Assembly: GCA_031771865.1 (NCBI GenBank)
Contig: JASISA010000041.1
Location: forward strand, 1 to 64,000
Reading direction: 5' to 3'
DNA length: 64,000 bases
Origin: Nothophaeocryptopus gaeumannii
Taxonomy: Eukaryota > Ascomycota > Dothideomycetes > Mycosphaerellales > Mycosphaerellaceae
The notes beneath the pieces were generated by a model. It worked only from the letters and a program-made list of their open reading frames with translations. It had not been told where the DNA came from and searched no databases. Position 1 is the first letter of the stretch. The number at the start of each line of letters is the position of its first letter. Made by a program: the position numbers and the translations under genes. Below are positions 52,275 to 60,917 of the stretch, piece by piece.

Positions 52275-53257
52275 ACGAAAGCCTTCACGTCGTCAGCGGT
52301 CTTGACGTCTTCTCCAGTCATCCTCATGGTGTGACTCACTCGGATCCACATGTTCTGCTGGCCCGGTTCCCGTTTCCCTGATCAGTTTCGATGCCTGCAT
52401 GCCATGAGCCAACAATCTCTGGTCTGTGATCCGCTCCGCCGGGCCTGTGGCATATTTCGAGCATTCTTCACGATCCTGTACCAGTTCCCGGATGCAGAGT
52501 CATGATAAGAACGAAGACCGTCTTGATCAACTCTGTAGTAGGCACCAACGGAAACATCAAAGGGATATTGAAAAGACATTGGCGTATTGCAACCACGGGG
52601 ACTGGCACCGCGTAACCGTGCCGGCGCATCGGTGATACTCAGGAGTATCTTATATGTTTTCCTGGTTGCAGCTCAACGGCGCACTTCGGCACCACGTGTG
52701 CAGCAACAGGCCGGTCATTTTCTGTTGTGTCGCAAGGCTGGAGAGCTCTCCGGCTAGATGATTCGCTAATGACGAACGGTGAGTCTTGTTCAAGAACGAT
52801 ATTCACAGCCTTGCAGACAGCCTCGCATACAGCCTCGCAGGCCTGGAGCTATCTGTGTTTGCCTTCAAGATTGCTTTCGAGCTGGATGCGGGTTGGCATG
52901 CTCATAAGCGGAACTTTCGGCAAGCTTGCCAAATCCAAGACAGCGATTGGACCATGGCGACTTATCGTGCATCCCAAATATGAAAACATGCTTCATGTTT
53001 GTGTCAGGCTGGCTACTTGCCAACAGCCTAGGTTGAAGTTTCGAATGCTTGGAACGCCTGTTAATTTGAACCTTGTGAGCAGAACCTCAAAGCTCTTTCG
53101 TTCCACCGCCTCCCGACCAACGCAGCGAAGTCGTACACCAGTAGCTCTGCTCCAGCTCTACATGGGTGCTCGAACCTCCTCCAGCACATCGGCATCTCTC
53201 GACTTCTACCGACACTAGCGGCCGCTATCACAGCATTTCCACATTCCGTGATGGGCC
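52275..53257. promoter_or_regulatory. Divergent region DUF6590 / coiled-coil gene
   Basis: The left part may hold former 5' exons of the DUF6590 gene. A minus frame at 52382-52579 has VGAYYRVDQDGLRSYHDS but no known domain. The right part should contain the promoter of the coiled-coil gene. A plus ORF at 52727-53218 has no recognised domain. Confidence 0.35.
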
Positions 53258-54451
53258 ATGCCATGGAACAGCCAAGATCACAATTGCCGGGTGGACAGCG
53301 ACATCGTGGTGGAACCTCCTAAAGAAGCGACAGGCTGGTCGTCAGTGGTTTCCAATGTCATACTGTGGCCTCTCCGACGCGTTACAGCTTCTAAGAAAGA
53401 ACACGATGATGTTGGGGCTCGGAAAGCGTCGCAGCTCAGCGAGGCACAGTCTGAGCGCGAAACACATCCCCACGAGAAGCGTTCCGTCGACATTCTCGAG
53501 ATCCATGAAATGCAAACCTCACTTCGACATCTCTTGCACCTGCATAAAACGCTCACAGAATTACGTGCTGGTCTGGGCCTTCTTCATAGCCAGAAGTCAT
53601 TCGAAGTACAGCGACTTCGAGATAAATTTCGTTTCATGCAAGAATCAGTGGCGGCCGCAACAAACATCTCGTCGGAGAGCGGGACGATTGGAGACCCTGC
53701 CCTGGCCGAGTCCTCTCATAGTCAGACCAACCAGGTTGCAGAAGATTGGAACGCCCTTATTGATCAATGGCATGCCGTCGATCATTCCGACTCGGTCATC
53801 AATACTGAACAATCTCAGATCTCACGAAAACAGTTTCAGTTTGCGGATGCAATGAGAGCATTGGCAGTGCAGATACCTCGTGGTACAGCAATTCTAGAAG
53901 AGGTCGAAAACTCCGCAGACGAGCTCGACGAGGTCATGTCGAATACTTCAGATGATATCCCTGGATTAGCGAGAGCGTATTTTGAGCAGTGCGGGAAATT
54001 ATCCCAGGTCAAGGAGGACATCCAACACCTGCAGCAAAGGCATCAAGTCGAGGTCTCGCAAAGAGATCTGTTGCGAGACCAGGAGCAAGAGCCGCCCATA
54101 ACCGATTCTCAATTGGAGGAAGATCACCAGTGGGAACGCACCAATTTGCTAAATCAGCTGGATCAAGTCTCCATTACTATTGACAGTCTGCGTGAGGAAT
54201 GCACCAGGCAGAACATCGACCTCGAGGCGTTGCGTTTCAGACATCCAGAAGACTACAAGCTCGACCCCGTGGGCACTTTACCAGGTCAAGCGACCTCATT
54301 CCCGCTCCCCAATTTTGACCAGTCGCAGGTCGAGCACGTAGCAGCGCAAGGGACAGATGTTACGGACGATGTGAGCGAAACAAGTAGTATGATTTTCAAT
54401 GCTGCTGACCTTTCACAATGGCTCGAGAGCATTGAGGCAAATGGGAACTGA
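53258..54451 (+). CDS. Coiled-coil hypothetical protein, 397 aa
   Basis: A single open frame. Residues from about 75 to 330 are rich in Leu, Gln, Glu and Arg with heptad-like spacing (ILEIHEMQTSLRHLLHLHKTL, HLQQRHQVEVSQRDLLRDQ, LLNQLDQVSITIDSLREE). Long coiled coils are therefore likely. The last 60 residues are acidic and Ser-rich and end DLSQWLESIEANGN. No signal peptide, membrane span or catalytic motif is seen. I do not recognise the family; a scaffold role would fit, but this is inference. The ATG context CC-ATG-G is acceptable; an upstream exon cannot be excluded. Confidence 0.6.
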   Translation: MPWNSQDHNCRVDSDIVVEPPKEATGWSSVVSNVILWPLRRVTASKKEHDDVGARKASQLSEAQSERETHPHEKRSVDILEIHEMQTSLRHLLHLHKTLTELRAGLGLLHSQKSFEVQRLRDKFRFMQESVAAATNISSESGTIGDPALAESSHSQTNQVAEDWNALIDQWHAVDHSDSVINTEQSQISRKQFQFADAMRALAVQIPRGTAILEEVENSADELDEVMSNTSDDIPGLARAYFEQCGKLSQVKEDIQHLQQRHQVEVSQRDLLRDQEQEPPITDSQLEEDHQWERTNLLNQLDQVSITIDSLREECTRQNIDLEALRFRHPEDYKLDPVGTLPGQATSFPLPNFDQSQVEHVAAQGTDVTDDVSETSSMIFNAADLSQWLESIEANGN

Positions 54452-55080
54452 ACGGCAGTGTCTCGTGGGCGAGTGCAATGTGCTTTCGACGAGTAATCCG
54501 CTTTTGATCATAGGAAGGGTAGGAAGAGAACATCAAGGCAGCCTCTATTTCAGTCAAGATAGCAAATCGTTCCAGTATACAAGAATGCTCGGAGAAACTA
54601 ACACGCCTCTTTTCATGATCATCAATTGACAACCTCACGCGAAGTCCCACCTACCCTAAAATCTCCGGCGCCTGCTCTTTACCGCCATGTCACCGACGCT
54701 TCAGCACGCTTCTCGCCAGCCAGTGATCAGTGAAGCTAACGATACGTGCAGAATGACTGCACCCAATAGAGAGCTGCCTGAAACGTTGTGCACAGGACTA
54801 TGGCAGTTGAGGCGAGCGCTGCAAGTTTGAGACGAGGGGTGCTCAAGGTTCTCGATCAGCGGTGGGAATGGAGCACGAGGTCTACAAGGCACAGTGAAGA
54901 GGTCCATCGTGGAATGGATCGTAATGAAGCTCATGCTCTGACAGGGTTGACAGTCTCTAGTGAGAAGAGGGAGTTGCCGTCTCCGGCAATCGGGGGTTTT
55001 CTTTAGAACAGGACGAACTCGGTGATCATCAGCGCCCCTATTGACGTGCTGTATTTCCATACTCATTCATAATTTCCCTC
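54452..55080. other. Intergenic, convergent coiled-coil / ATG17
   Basis: 3' regions of two convergent genes. Short ORFs on both strands are not supported. Confidence 0.4.
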
Positions 55081-56598
55081 TCATTCATCCAACAGTCGCG
55101 GTTGATCGTCCTGTTGTCCCTCTTCGTACCCAACATCATCCCGCACCGGCTTTATCTCCCAGCGAGTGGCGTCGTCTTCCATACCGTGATAAGCACCTAA
55201 ATCGCGAGGCAAATACACACCAACCTCCTCCATGAAACCCTCCCTCGCTCGTCGATCGGCTTCGAACAACTTCTCAATCTCCTTTCGAGCTTTATCTGCA
55301 ATGCGCTTCATCGTTGCTTCGCTCGCTTTTCGTCTTTCGACTTCCTTCAGAAGCTTACTGTATCCGGAGAGGAATTGGTCGTAGAAAACGTTCAGCTCGG
55401 AGAGTTCTTGCGTCTTGGCTTGGATTGCGATTCTGATCTCTTGCCACGATTCTTGAAAAGCGCCAGCAGCGTCCAAGTGGCCAGGTATGGCTGCGCGAAT
55501 GTTTCGCATCGTGTCGAGAACCTGTCGGAGAGTCTGATTCCGTGATCTAGCTTTGCGGACGTATCTGTTCAGCTGACCATATTGTTCCTCCATCCCGCTG
55601 GCGCGATCACGAATTTCGATCACGACGTCCTCGACTTCTTGGGCGTCTTTCTCCAGCACGCCGAGCATGTCTGTTCGTTCCTCATCAGAGATGGGCTCGG
55701 GCACTGTCTTGCCGTATAAGCTCTCTTCGTTGCCCGGCGTGGCACCCTTCAACTCCTCGACTCCCTGAACAGCAGCTTTAGCAGCTTCCCCGCCACCCTC
55801 CGTATGCTTAAGCGCGGTTACAGACAGGTCATAGTGATTGACCAGGTTCTCCAGCAAGGAGGCCATCTCAGTGGCGTGCTCCTCCATGGCGTGGAAGAGA
55901 TGAGGAATCGAGGGTGGCGGCTCATCATAGATGGTGCGCTTCTCATTTGGATCTGGCGCATCATCTTGGGAGTCGGAGAGCTTCCCGTCGATGAACTTAA
56001 GTGATGCGTCAAAAGTTGATAGATTCTTGCTGAGGTCTGATCTAGCAGCGTGGTATTGGTCGATCAGATGTCTCAGGGATGTCAGAAGAGTCTCATGAGT
56101 GGCTTCGTCGATGAAGTCGTGAAGAGTCTTGGAGTGCTGGTCGTCTTCTTCGACCTCTGATGCGTCGCGTTCGGATTGGGATGCAGCGTGGGGAGGATGT
56201 CTGGCATCTACGACTGTCTGTCTGAGCTGATGCAAAGTCTTATCAAGACGCGCGTGTGCCTGATCGAGCACCGCTATGGCGGCATCAAATTCGTCTGATA
56301 CACTGTGGCCATCGTCGACTAAGGCGTCCTGGATGGCATGCAAGGTTTCGATCTGTTCGTCCAGACCACGCCTTCCATATGCATTCTTTGCATTGAGAGT
56401 TGCAATCTCCTCAATCAGCTGCCTCGAGCTGGTAACAAGCTCATTTGCACGGTAGACATGGGTAGTCGCGTTCAAAGATGTTTTCGCATCGACGAAGTGG
56501 ACTACTAGCCGCTCTAGGTTAGGCGGGCCATGATGATAGTGGTGGGGTTCTGGCGGATGCGGCGGTGAAGGCGATAGCTCGGAGGACGTATCGCTCAT
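55081..56598 (-). CDS. ATG17: Autophagy-related protein 17, 505 aa
   Basis: A single exon. The N-terminal signature LVVHFVDAKTSLNATTHVYRANELV is typical of fungal Atg17. A nearly all-helical body follows, with repeated coiled-coil segments (LDQAHARLDKTLHQLRQTV, EVEDVVIEIRDRASGMEEQY, IADKARKEIEKLFEADRRAR). A conserved C-terminal RDLGAYHGMEDDATRWEI lies near the end. Atg17 is the crescent-shaped scaffold of the Atg1 kinase complex (with Atg29 and Atg31) that starts autophagosome formation. Length is near the family norm. The His/Pro-rich N-terminal 25 residues look disordered. The gene is divergent from SconB with a 488-bp shared upstream region. Confidence 0.92.
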   Translation of the reverse strand: MSDTSSELSPSPPHPPEPHHYHHGPPNLERLVVHFVDAKTSLNATTHVYRANELVTSSRQLIEEIATLNAKNAYGRRGLDEQIETLHAIQDALVDDGHSVSDEFDAAIAVLDQAHARLDKTLHQLRQTVVDARHPPHAASQSERDASEVEEDDQHSKTLHDFIDEATHETLLTSLRHLIDQYHAARSDLSKNLSTFDASLKFIDGKLSDSQDDAPDPNEKRTIYDEPPPSIPHLFHAMEEHATEMASLLENLVNHYDLSVTALKHTEGGGEAAKAAVQGVEELKGATPGNEESLYGKTVPEPISDEERTDMLGVLEKDAQEVEDVVIEIRDRASGMEEQYGQLNRYVRKARSRNQTLRQVLDTMRNIRAAIPGHLDAAGAFQESWQEIRIAIQAKTQELSELNVFYDQFLSGYSKLLKEVERRKASEATMKRIADKARKEIEKLFEADRRAREGFMEEVGVYLPRDLGAYHGMEDDATRWEIKPVRDDVGYEEGQQDDQPRLLDE

Positions 56599-57086
56599 CC
56601 TCTCATCATCGTCGGTGGGTTTCCACTGAGGCTGCTGCGATGCGATGCCAAGCGAAGCGATGCCCCGAGGAACACCGAGTGATGATGTGCAGTGCGATGT
56701 ATGTGTGCTTTGTCACCGAGACGGTGTCGTGACAGTCAGCAGAGCTGCAGAGGTGAGAGGGTGCAGTCCCACGTGACGGGATGTCGGAAACAAAGTCTAA
56801 ATTACTCGCCACTCATTGGTCAGTCTACTAAGCGAGAAGCCGACTCCCACAAAGCCGACACCACACACTGCAGGCGCATTGCATTGCGTGATATCGCCCC
56901 TTGAGGCGACACGACAACGACCACTGAATCCCTCCCCGAATCCCTCCCCGAATCCCTCGATTGCACAATCGCCAACCTTGATGAGACAACCACACGAGAC
57001 CAGCACATCCCAGACCTTCACCGCCGACAACATCCACCGCCGGACCGGACATCCGCTGCCTTTCGAATGCTGCCCAGAAAGGCACG
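56599..57086. promoter_or_regulatory. Bidirectional promoter ATG17 / SconB
   Basis: This 488-bp region separates the ATG17 and sconB start codons, so both core promoters must lie here. It contains a short array of GAATCCCTCCCC repeats at about 56926-56959 and a CCCCT (STRE-type) word near 56896. It also has an open plus frame joining sconB upstream, which may be transcribed leader. Confidence 0.55.
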
Positions 57087-59405
57087 ATGGCGCCATCCGA
57101 TGGTGTGACTGTAGCGACACAGCAGTCTCAGCGCCAGGATCGCCAACCCGTAGTCATGTCACCTCCCGACCCCGAAGACGACACCAATAACAACACTCAC
57201 CACTACCACCGCCGCCACGGGAGCCATACGACGAGCCTACCTTCGCACGGACAGCACGGACATGACGCGCTTTGGATGGCCGATCACGAACATGAAGGGA
57301 GTTTGAGGAGTGAAAGTGAAGAGAAGGACATCGCCATCATGACGGGGACAAAGCACGCCGACATGACCGTCGCTCCCTTCCTCTCTGAACACATTCCCGC
57401 CCAGTACAACCCCGTTGGTCCGCCATCCCAACACCACAACCACGACCACGATCGCCAGGACGACTCGCTCAAGCCCAACACGAAGTTCTGCTACCGACAC
57501 CGTCCCGATCTGAAGTGCCGCAGACAAGCCAACGAGCCCTCCATGGAGCAGCTGCAGGATGAGCTTTCCGATCTCTCGCAGTCCGACCAGCAAGCCATCT
57601 CCCACGTCTGGTCGCTCTTCTCTGCTGCACCCGCCAAGCACCGCAACCTCATGCTCCAAGGAATCCTCACGCAATGCTGTTTCCCCCAACTATCACTTAT
57701 CTCCGCCAACATTCGTGATCTCATCAAAATCGACTTCCTCTCCGCACTCCCTCCCGAACTCGGCTTTAAGATCCTATGCTACCTTGATACCACCTCTCTC
57801 TGCAAAGCTGCTCAGGTCAGCCAGCGATGGAGAAGCATGGCAGACGATGATGTGGTGTGGCACAAAATGTGTGAGCAGCACATTGACAGGAAGTGCACCA
57901 AGTGTGGATGGGGTCTGCCACTGTTGGAGAGAAAGAGACTGAGGATTGAGAAGCGACAAATACAGTTGCGGGCCACAGGGAGAGGATTGAACGAGTGGTC
58001 GCCGGATATCACACCTGTTCCCGAAGAGGCGCAGCAGACAGCCAGCATGGCACCTCCAAGCCTGCCAGAAGTTCAGCAAGAGACTCGCGGCACCAAGCGC
58101 TCCAACGAGGCAGGGCCTTCGTCGCCCGAAGCTGTCAAACGACACTGCGCTACCTCCTCGCAAGAAAGCTTTGTCGGCGTCGAAGGAAACGATGCCTACT
58201 TTGCACCCCGCAAGCGACCGTGGAAGGATGTCTACAAGGATCGCTTCAAGGTCGGTACAGCTTGGAAGTACGGTCGGTGTAGCACCAAAGTTTTCAAAGG
58301 CCACACCAACGGCGTCATGTGCGTGCAGTTCAATGATAACATCTTGATCACGGGGTCATACGATACGACGGCGAAGATCTGGGACATCAACACCGGTGAA
58401 GAAATTCGCACTCTGTCTGGTCACACGAGCGGGATTAGGTGTCTGCAGTTTGACGATCAGGGAAAGTTGATGACTGGAAGCCTGGACAGCACGATCAAGC
58501 TATGGAACTGGAAGACTGGCCAATGCCTGAGGACATTTCATGCTCACAATGACGGTATTATCGCATTGCATTTCACGAAAGACTGGGTGGCGTCTGGATC
58601 TCGAGACCGCACCGTGCGAGTGTGGCACAGTCCGACGAAACAGACTTTCCTCTTGCGCGGTCACTCTGACTGGGTCAACAGTGTGAAGATTGACGAAGCA
58701 TCACGCACCCTGTTCTCAGCCTCCGACGACTTGACTGTCCGACTCTGGGATCTCGACACCCACGAATGCATAAGAGTGTTCGAGGGCCACGTGGGCCAAG
58801 TCCAACAAGTCGTCCCAATGCCTGTCGGATTCGAACTTGACGACCACCGTGTGACGCCCAACGAGAAGGACGACGATGCTAGTAGTGTCAGCTCCGTTAC
58901 TATCGCAGCATCACACCATCTGGATCGCGTCTCTTCCGCCCCAGACTCATCGAGAGAACCGTTCTGGCCGAACGATTCTGAACGTCCAGCACCACCTCGG
59001 TACATGATCACCGGAGCACTCGATTCCACCATTCGGCTTTGGGATACGCATTTCCGGCCCGCCAAGCAGCGCGAGCCGACTCCACAAATTGACCCGTCTG
59101 GGTTCGAGATTCTGCCGACGGACCCTCTGACCAACTCGCACACGCCGAGAGCACAAGCCTGCGTCCGTACCTTTTTCGGCCATGTGGAAGGCATCTGGGC
59201 ACTCGCAGCCGACCATCTTCGCTTAATCTCTGGAAGCGAAGACCGTATGATGAAGGTCTGGGATCCCCGCACCGGCAAATGTGAGCGCACATTTACTGGT
59301 CATCAAGCGCCTATTACCTGCGGGTGGCTGAGCGACAGCCGTGTCGCGAGTGGAAGTGAGGATTGTGAAGTGAGGATGCTGTCTTTTGGGGATATTGAGC
59401 AGTGA
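57087..59405 (+). CDS. sconB: F-box/WD40 sulfur controller SconB (Met30), 772 aa
   Basis: Single exon. A disordered, His-rich N-terminus (about 130 residues) leads to FCYRHRPDLKCRRQANEPSM and HVWSLFSAAPAKHRNLMLQG, both diagnostic of SconB/SCON-2/Met30. An F-box (LSALPPELGFKILCYLDTTS) sits at about 215-260, then the family's HIDRKCTKCGWGLP block. Seven WD40 repeats fill about 400-770, with an extra Ser-rich loop in the fifth. It is the substrate adaptor of an SCF ubiquitin ligase that represses sulfur assimilation by targeting the bZIP activator (MetR/CYS-3 type) when sulfur is plentiful. It is about 90 residues longer than Aspergillus SconB, owing to the N-terminus. Confidence 0.95.
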   Translation: MAPSDGVTVATQQSQRQDRQPVVMSPPDPEDDTNNNTHHYHRRHGSHTTSLPSHGQHGHDALWMADHEHEGSLRSESEEKDIAIMTGTKHADMTVAPFLSEHIPAQYNPVGPPSQHHNHDHDRQDDSLKPNTKFCYRHRPDLKCRRQANEPSMEQLQDELSDLSQSDQQAISHVWSLFSAAPAKHRNLMLQGILTQCCFPQLSLISANIRDLIKIDFLSALPPELGFKILCYLDTTSLCKAAQVSQRWRSMADDDVVWHKMCEQHIDRKCTKCGWGLPLLERKRLRIEKRQIQLRATGRGLNEWSPDITPVPEEAQQTASMAPPSLPEVQQETRGTKRSNEAGPSSPEAVKRHCATSSQESFVGVEGNDAYFAPRKRPWKDVYKDRFKVGTAWKYGRCSTKVFKGHTNGVMCVQFNDNILITGSYDTTAKIWDINTGEEIRTLSGHTSGIRCLQFDDQGKLMTGSLDSTIKLWNWKTGQCLRTFHAHNDGIIALHFTKDWVASGSRDRTVRVWHSPTKQTFLLRGHSDWVNSVKIDEASRTLFSASDDLTVRLWDLDTHECIRVFEGHVGQVQQVVPMPVGFELDDHRVTPNEKDDDASSVSSVTIAASHHLDRVSSAPDSSREPFWPNDSERPAPPRYMITGALDSTIRLWDTHFRPAKQREPTPQIDPSGFEILPTDPLTNSHTPRAQACVRTFFGHVEGIWALAADHLRLISGSEDRMMKVWDPRTGKCERTFTGHQAPITCGWLSDSRVASGSEDCEVRMLSFGDIEQ

Positions 59406-59822
59406 GAAAGAAAGGGAACGATAATTTGATTGAAGCGAATAATTTAGCGAGGAGTTCTGGTGCTAGAAGCATCTCGGAACCCCAATGAATGGGACTTTGG
59501 GCAAATGTTTGGAAAGGGTCAAAGGCGCAGGATTATGAACTTCCGTCCTCAATAGATACCCTTGACTGTCTGTCGTTCAGATCAGTATTTGAAGAAGTAT
59601 GCTACCATCAATGTCCTTCTCATTGGCATCTTGATCCGTACCGTTCCAGAACTGGAAGGCGCGAGATTTAGGCGAGGTCCGCGGCCGACCTCACATCTTC
59701 CATGACTTTGCCGCCTGCCGAGACACGACACAAGAGTTTGCAAACTCGTCAAATGTTCAAAGGCTTCAGCACGAGAAGTGTCGATCCGGCAAACGGGCAA
59801 AGCACCAGGTACAACAGCGATG
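59406..59822. promoter_or_regulatory. Upstream region of the oxygenase gene
   Basis: An intergenic stretch after sconB. An in-frame ATG at 59778 precedes the chosen start at 59823 by 15 codons. No other gene is seen. Confidence 0.4.
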
Positions 59823-60917
59823 GGCTCCATCGAAGAGCGGCCAGAAGCCGTCAGTGTCAGTCTCGAGGAACTGAAATCTGGCAGCGTATCTCTAGAGACA
59901 CTCGAAGAAGCCTTTGGACCAAAGTCTCTGGGCATCATCATCATCCGCGACTTGCCCTCGGAGTTTTCTGAGCTCAGGAAGAAGCTTCTCAGCTATGCAA
60001 GCTACCTCGCCAATCTGCCAGCTGAAGAGCTCGCCAAGGTTGAAGTACCAGAAGCGAGATATAACATCGGCTGGTCTTGTGGGAAGGAGAAACTCGACAA
60101 CGGACAGTTTGATACCTTCAAAGGCAGCTACTACGTAAACCCAATTCATGATGCAAAGCTGGAGAGTAAAGCGAGAGCAATGTATCCGAAACTGGCAGAT
60201 ATGACTCGTCCAAACGTTTGGCCTGAAGAAAGAATACTACCAGGTTTCGAAGCCCTATTCGAGAGACTCTGCCACCTAATCGTCGATGTCGCCGGCTTAG
60301 TTGCAAGAAGCTGCGACAAATACGGCAAAGATAAACTGGAAGGGTACAAAGACGGGACATTAGAGGGCATCGTTCGTGGGAGTGTAAGCACGAAGGCGAG
60401 GCTACTACACTATTTCCCACCTCCACCGCAAGCCGCACCCAAGAACGAAGAACAAAAGGGCCGCGACGACGACTGGTGCGGAACTCACACAGATCTCGGC
60501 GCATTGACAGGTCTCACGAGTAACATGTACATCGACGAAGCAGTCCACTCACCTTCCACTGCCAACCTCCAACCATCCTCCAACGGCCACTTCCCAGACC
60601 TCCCCGAACTCAATACCCATCCCGACCCCAAAGCCGGTCTCTTGATAAAGGACCGCGCCGGCCGCACAATACAAGTCCACATTCCTCGAGACTGTCTAGC
60701 CTTTCAAACAGGCGAAGCACTACAACTGATCACCAGAGGGCAGTTCCGAGCTGTGCCGCATTTCGTTCGAGGGCCGAGTGGGACGGAAGATGGGAGTAGG
60801 ATTGCGAGGAATACCTTGGCGGTTTTCACGCAGCCGAACCTCTGGGAGGTGGTGGATGAGAAGGAAGGATTGGATTTTGCGGGGTTGGCGGAGAGGGTTT
60901 TTGGGAAGACGTATTAA
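59823..60917 (+). CDS. 2-oxoglutarate/Fe(II) oxygenase (IPNS-like), 364 aa
   Basis: Single exon, starting MGSIEERPEAVSVSLEELKSG. The N-terminal DIOX_N-like part has AFGPKSLGIIIIRDLP. The jelly-roll core has the iron ligands His222 and Asp224 in GTHTDLGALT and His313 in VPHFVRG. A basic RIARNTLAVF, probably the 2-oxoglutarate-binding region, follows. This fits fungal clavaminate synthase-like / isopenicillin-N-synthase-like oxygenases, which hydroxylate or desaturate small molecules with O2 and 2-oxoglutarate. A loop with HSPSTANLQPSSNG is an insertion between the ligands. The substrate is unknown. Neighbours are housekeeping genes, so no cluster role is implied. Confidence 0.85.
   Translation, partial: GSIEERPEAVSVSLEELKSGSVSLETLEEAFGPKSLGIIIIRDLPSEFSELRKKLLSYASYLANLPAEELAKVEVPEARYNIGWSCGKEKLDNGQFDTFKGSYYVNPIHDAKLESKARAMYPKLADMTRPNVWPEERILPGFEALFERLCHLIVDVAGLVARSCDKYGKDKLEGYKDGTLEGIVRGSVSTKARLLHYFPPPPQAAPKNEEQKGRDDDWCGTHTDLGALTGLTSNMYIDEAVHSPSTANLQPSSNGHFPDLPELNTHPDPKAGLLIKDRAGRTIQVHIPRDCLAFQTGEALQLITRGQFRAVPHFVRGPSGTEDGSRIARNTLAVFTQPNLWEVVDEKEGLDFAGLAERVFGKTY

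Noticed and set aside
57237..59292. Long minus-strand ORFs opposite sconB
   Set aside because: They are shadows of the WD40/F-box gene caused by codon bias.
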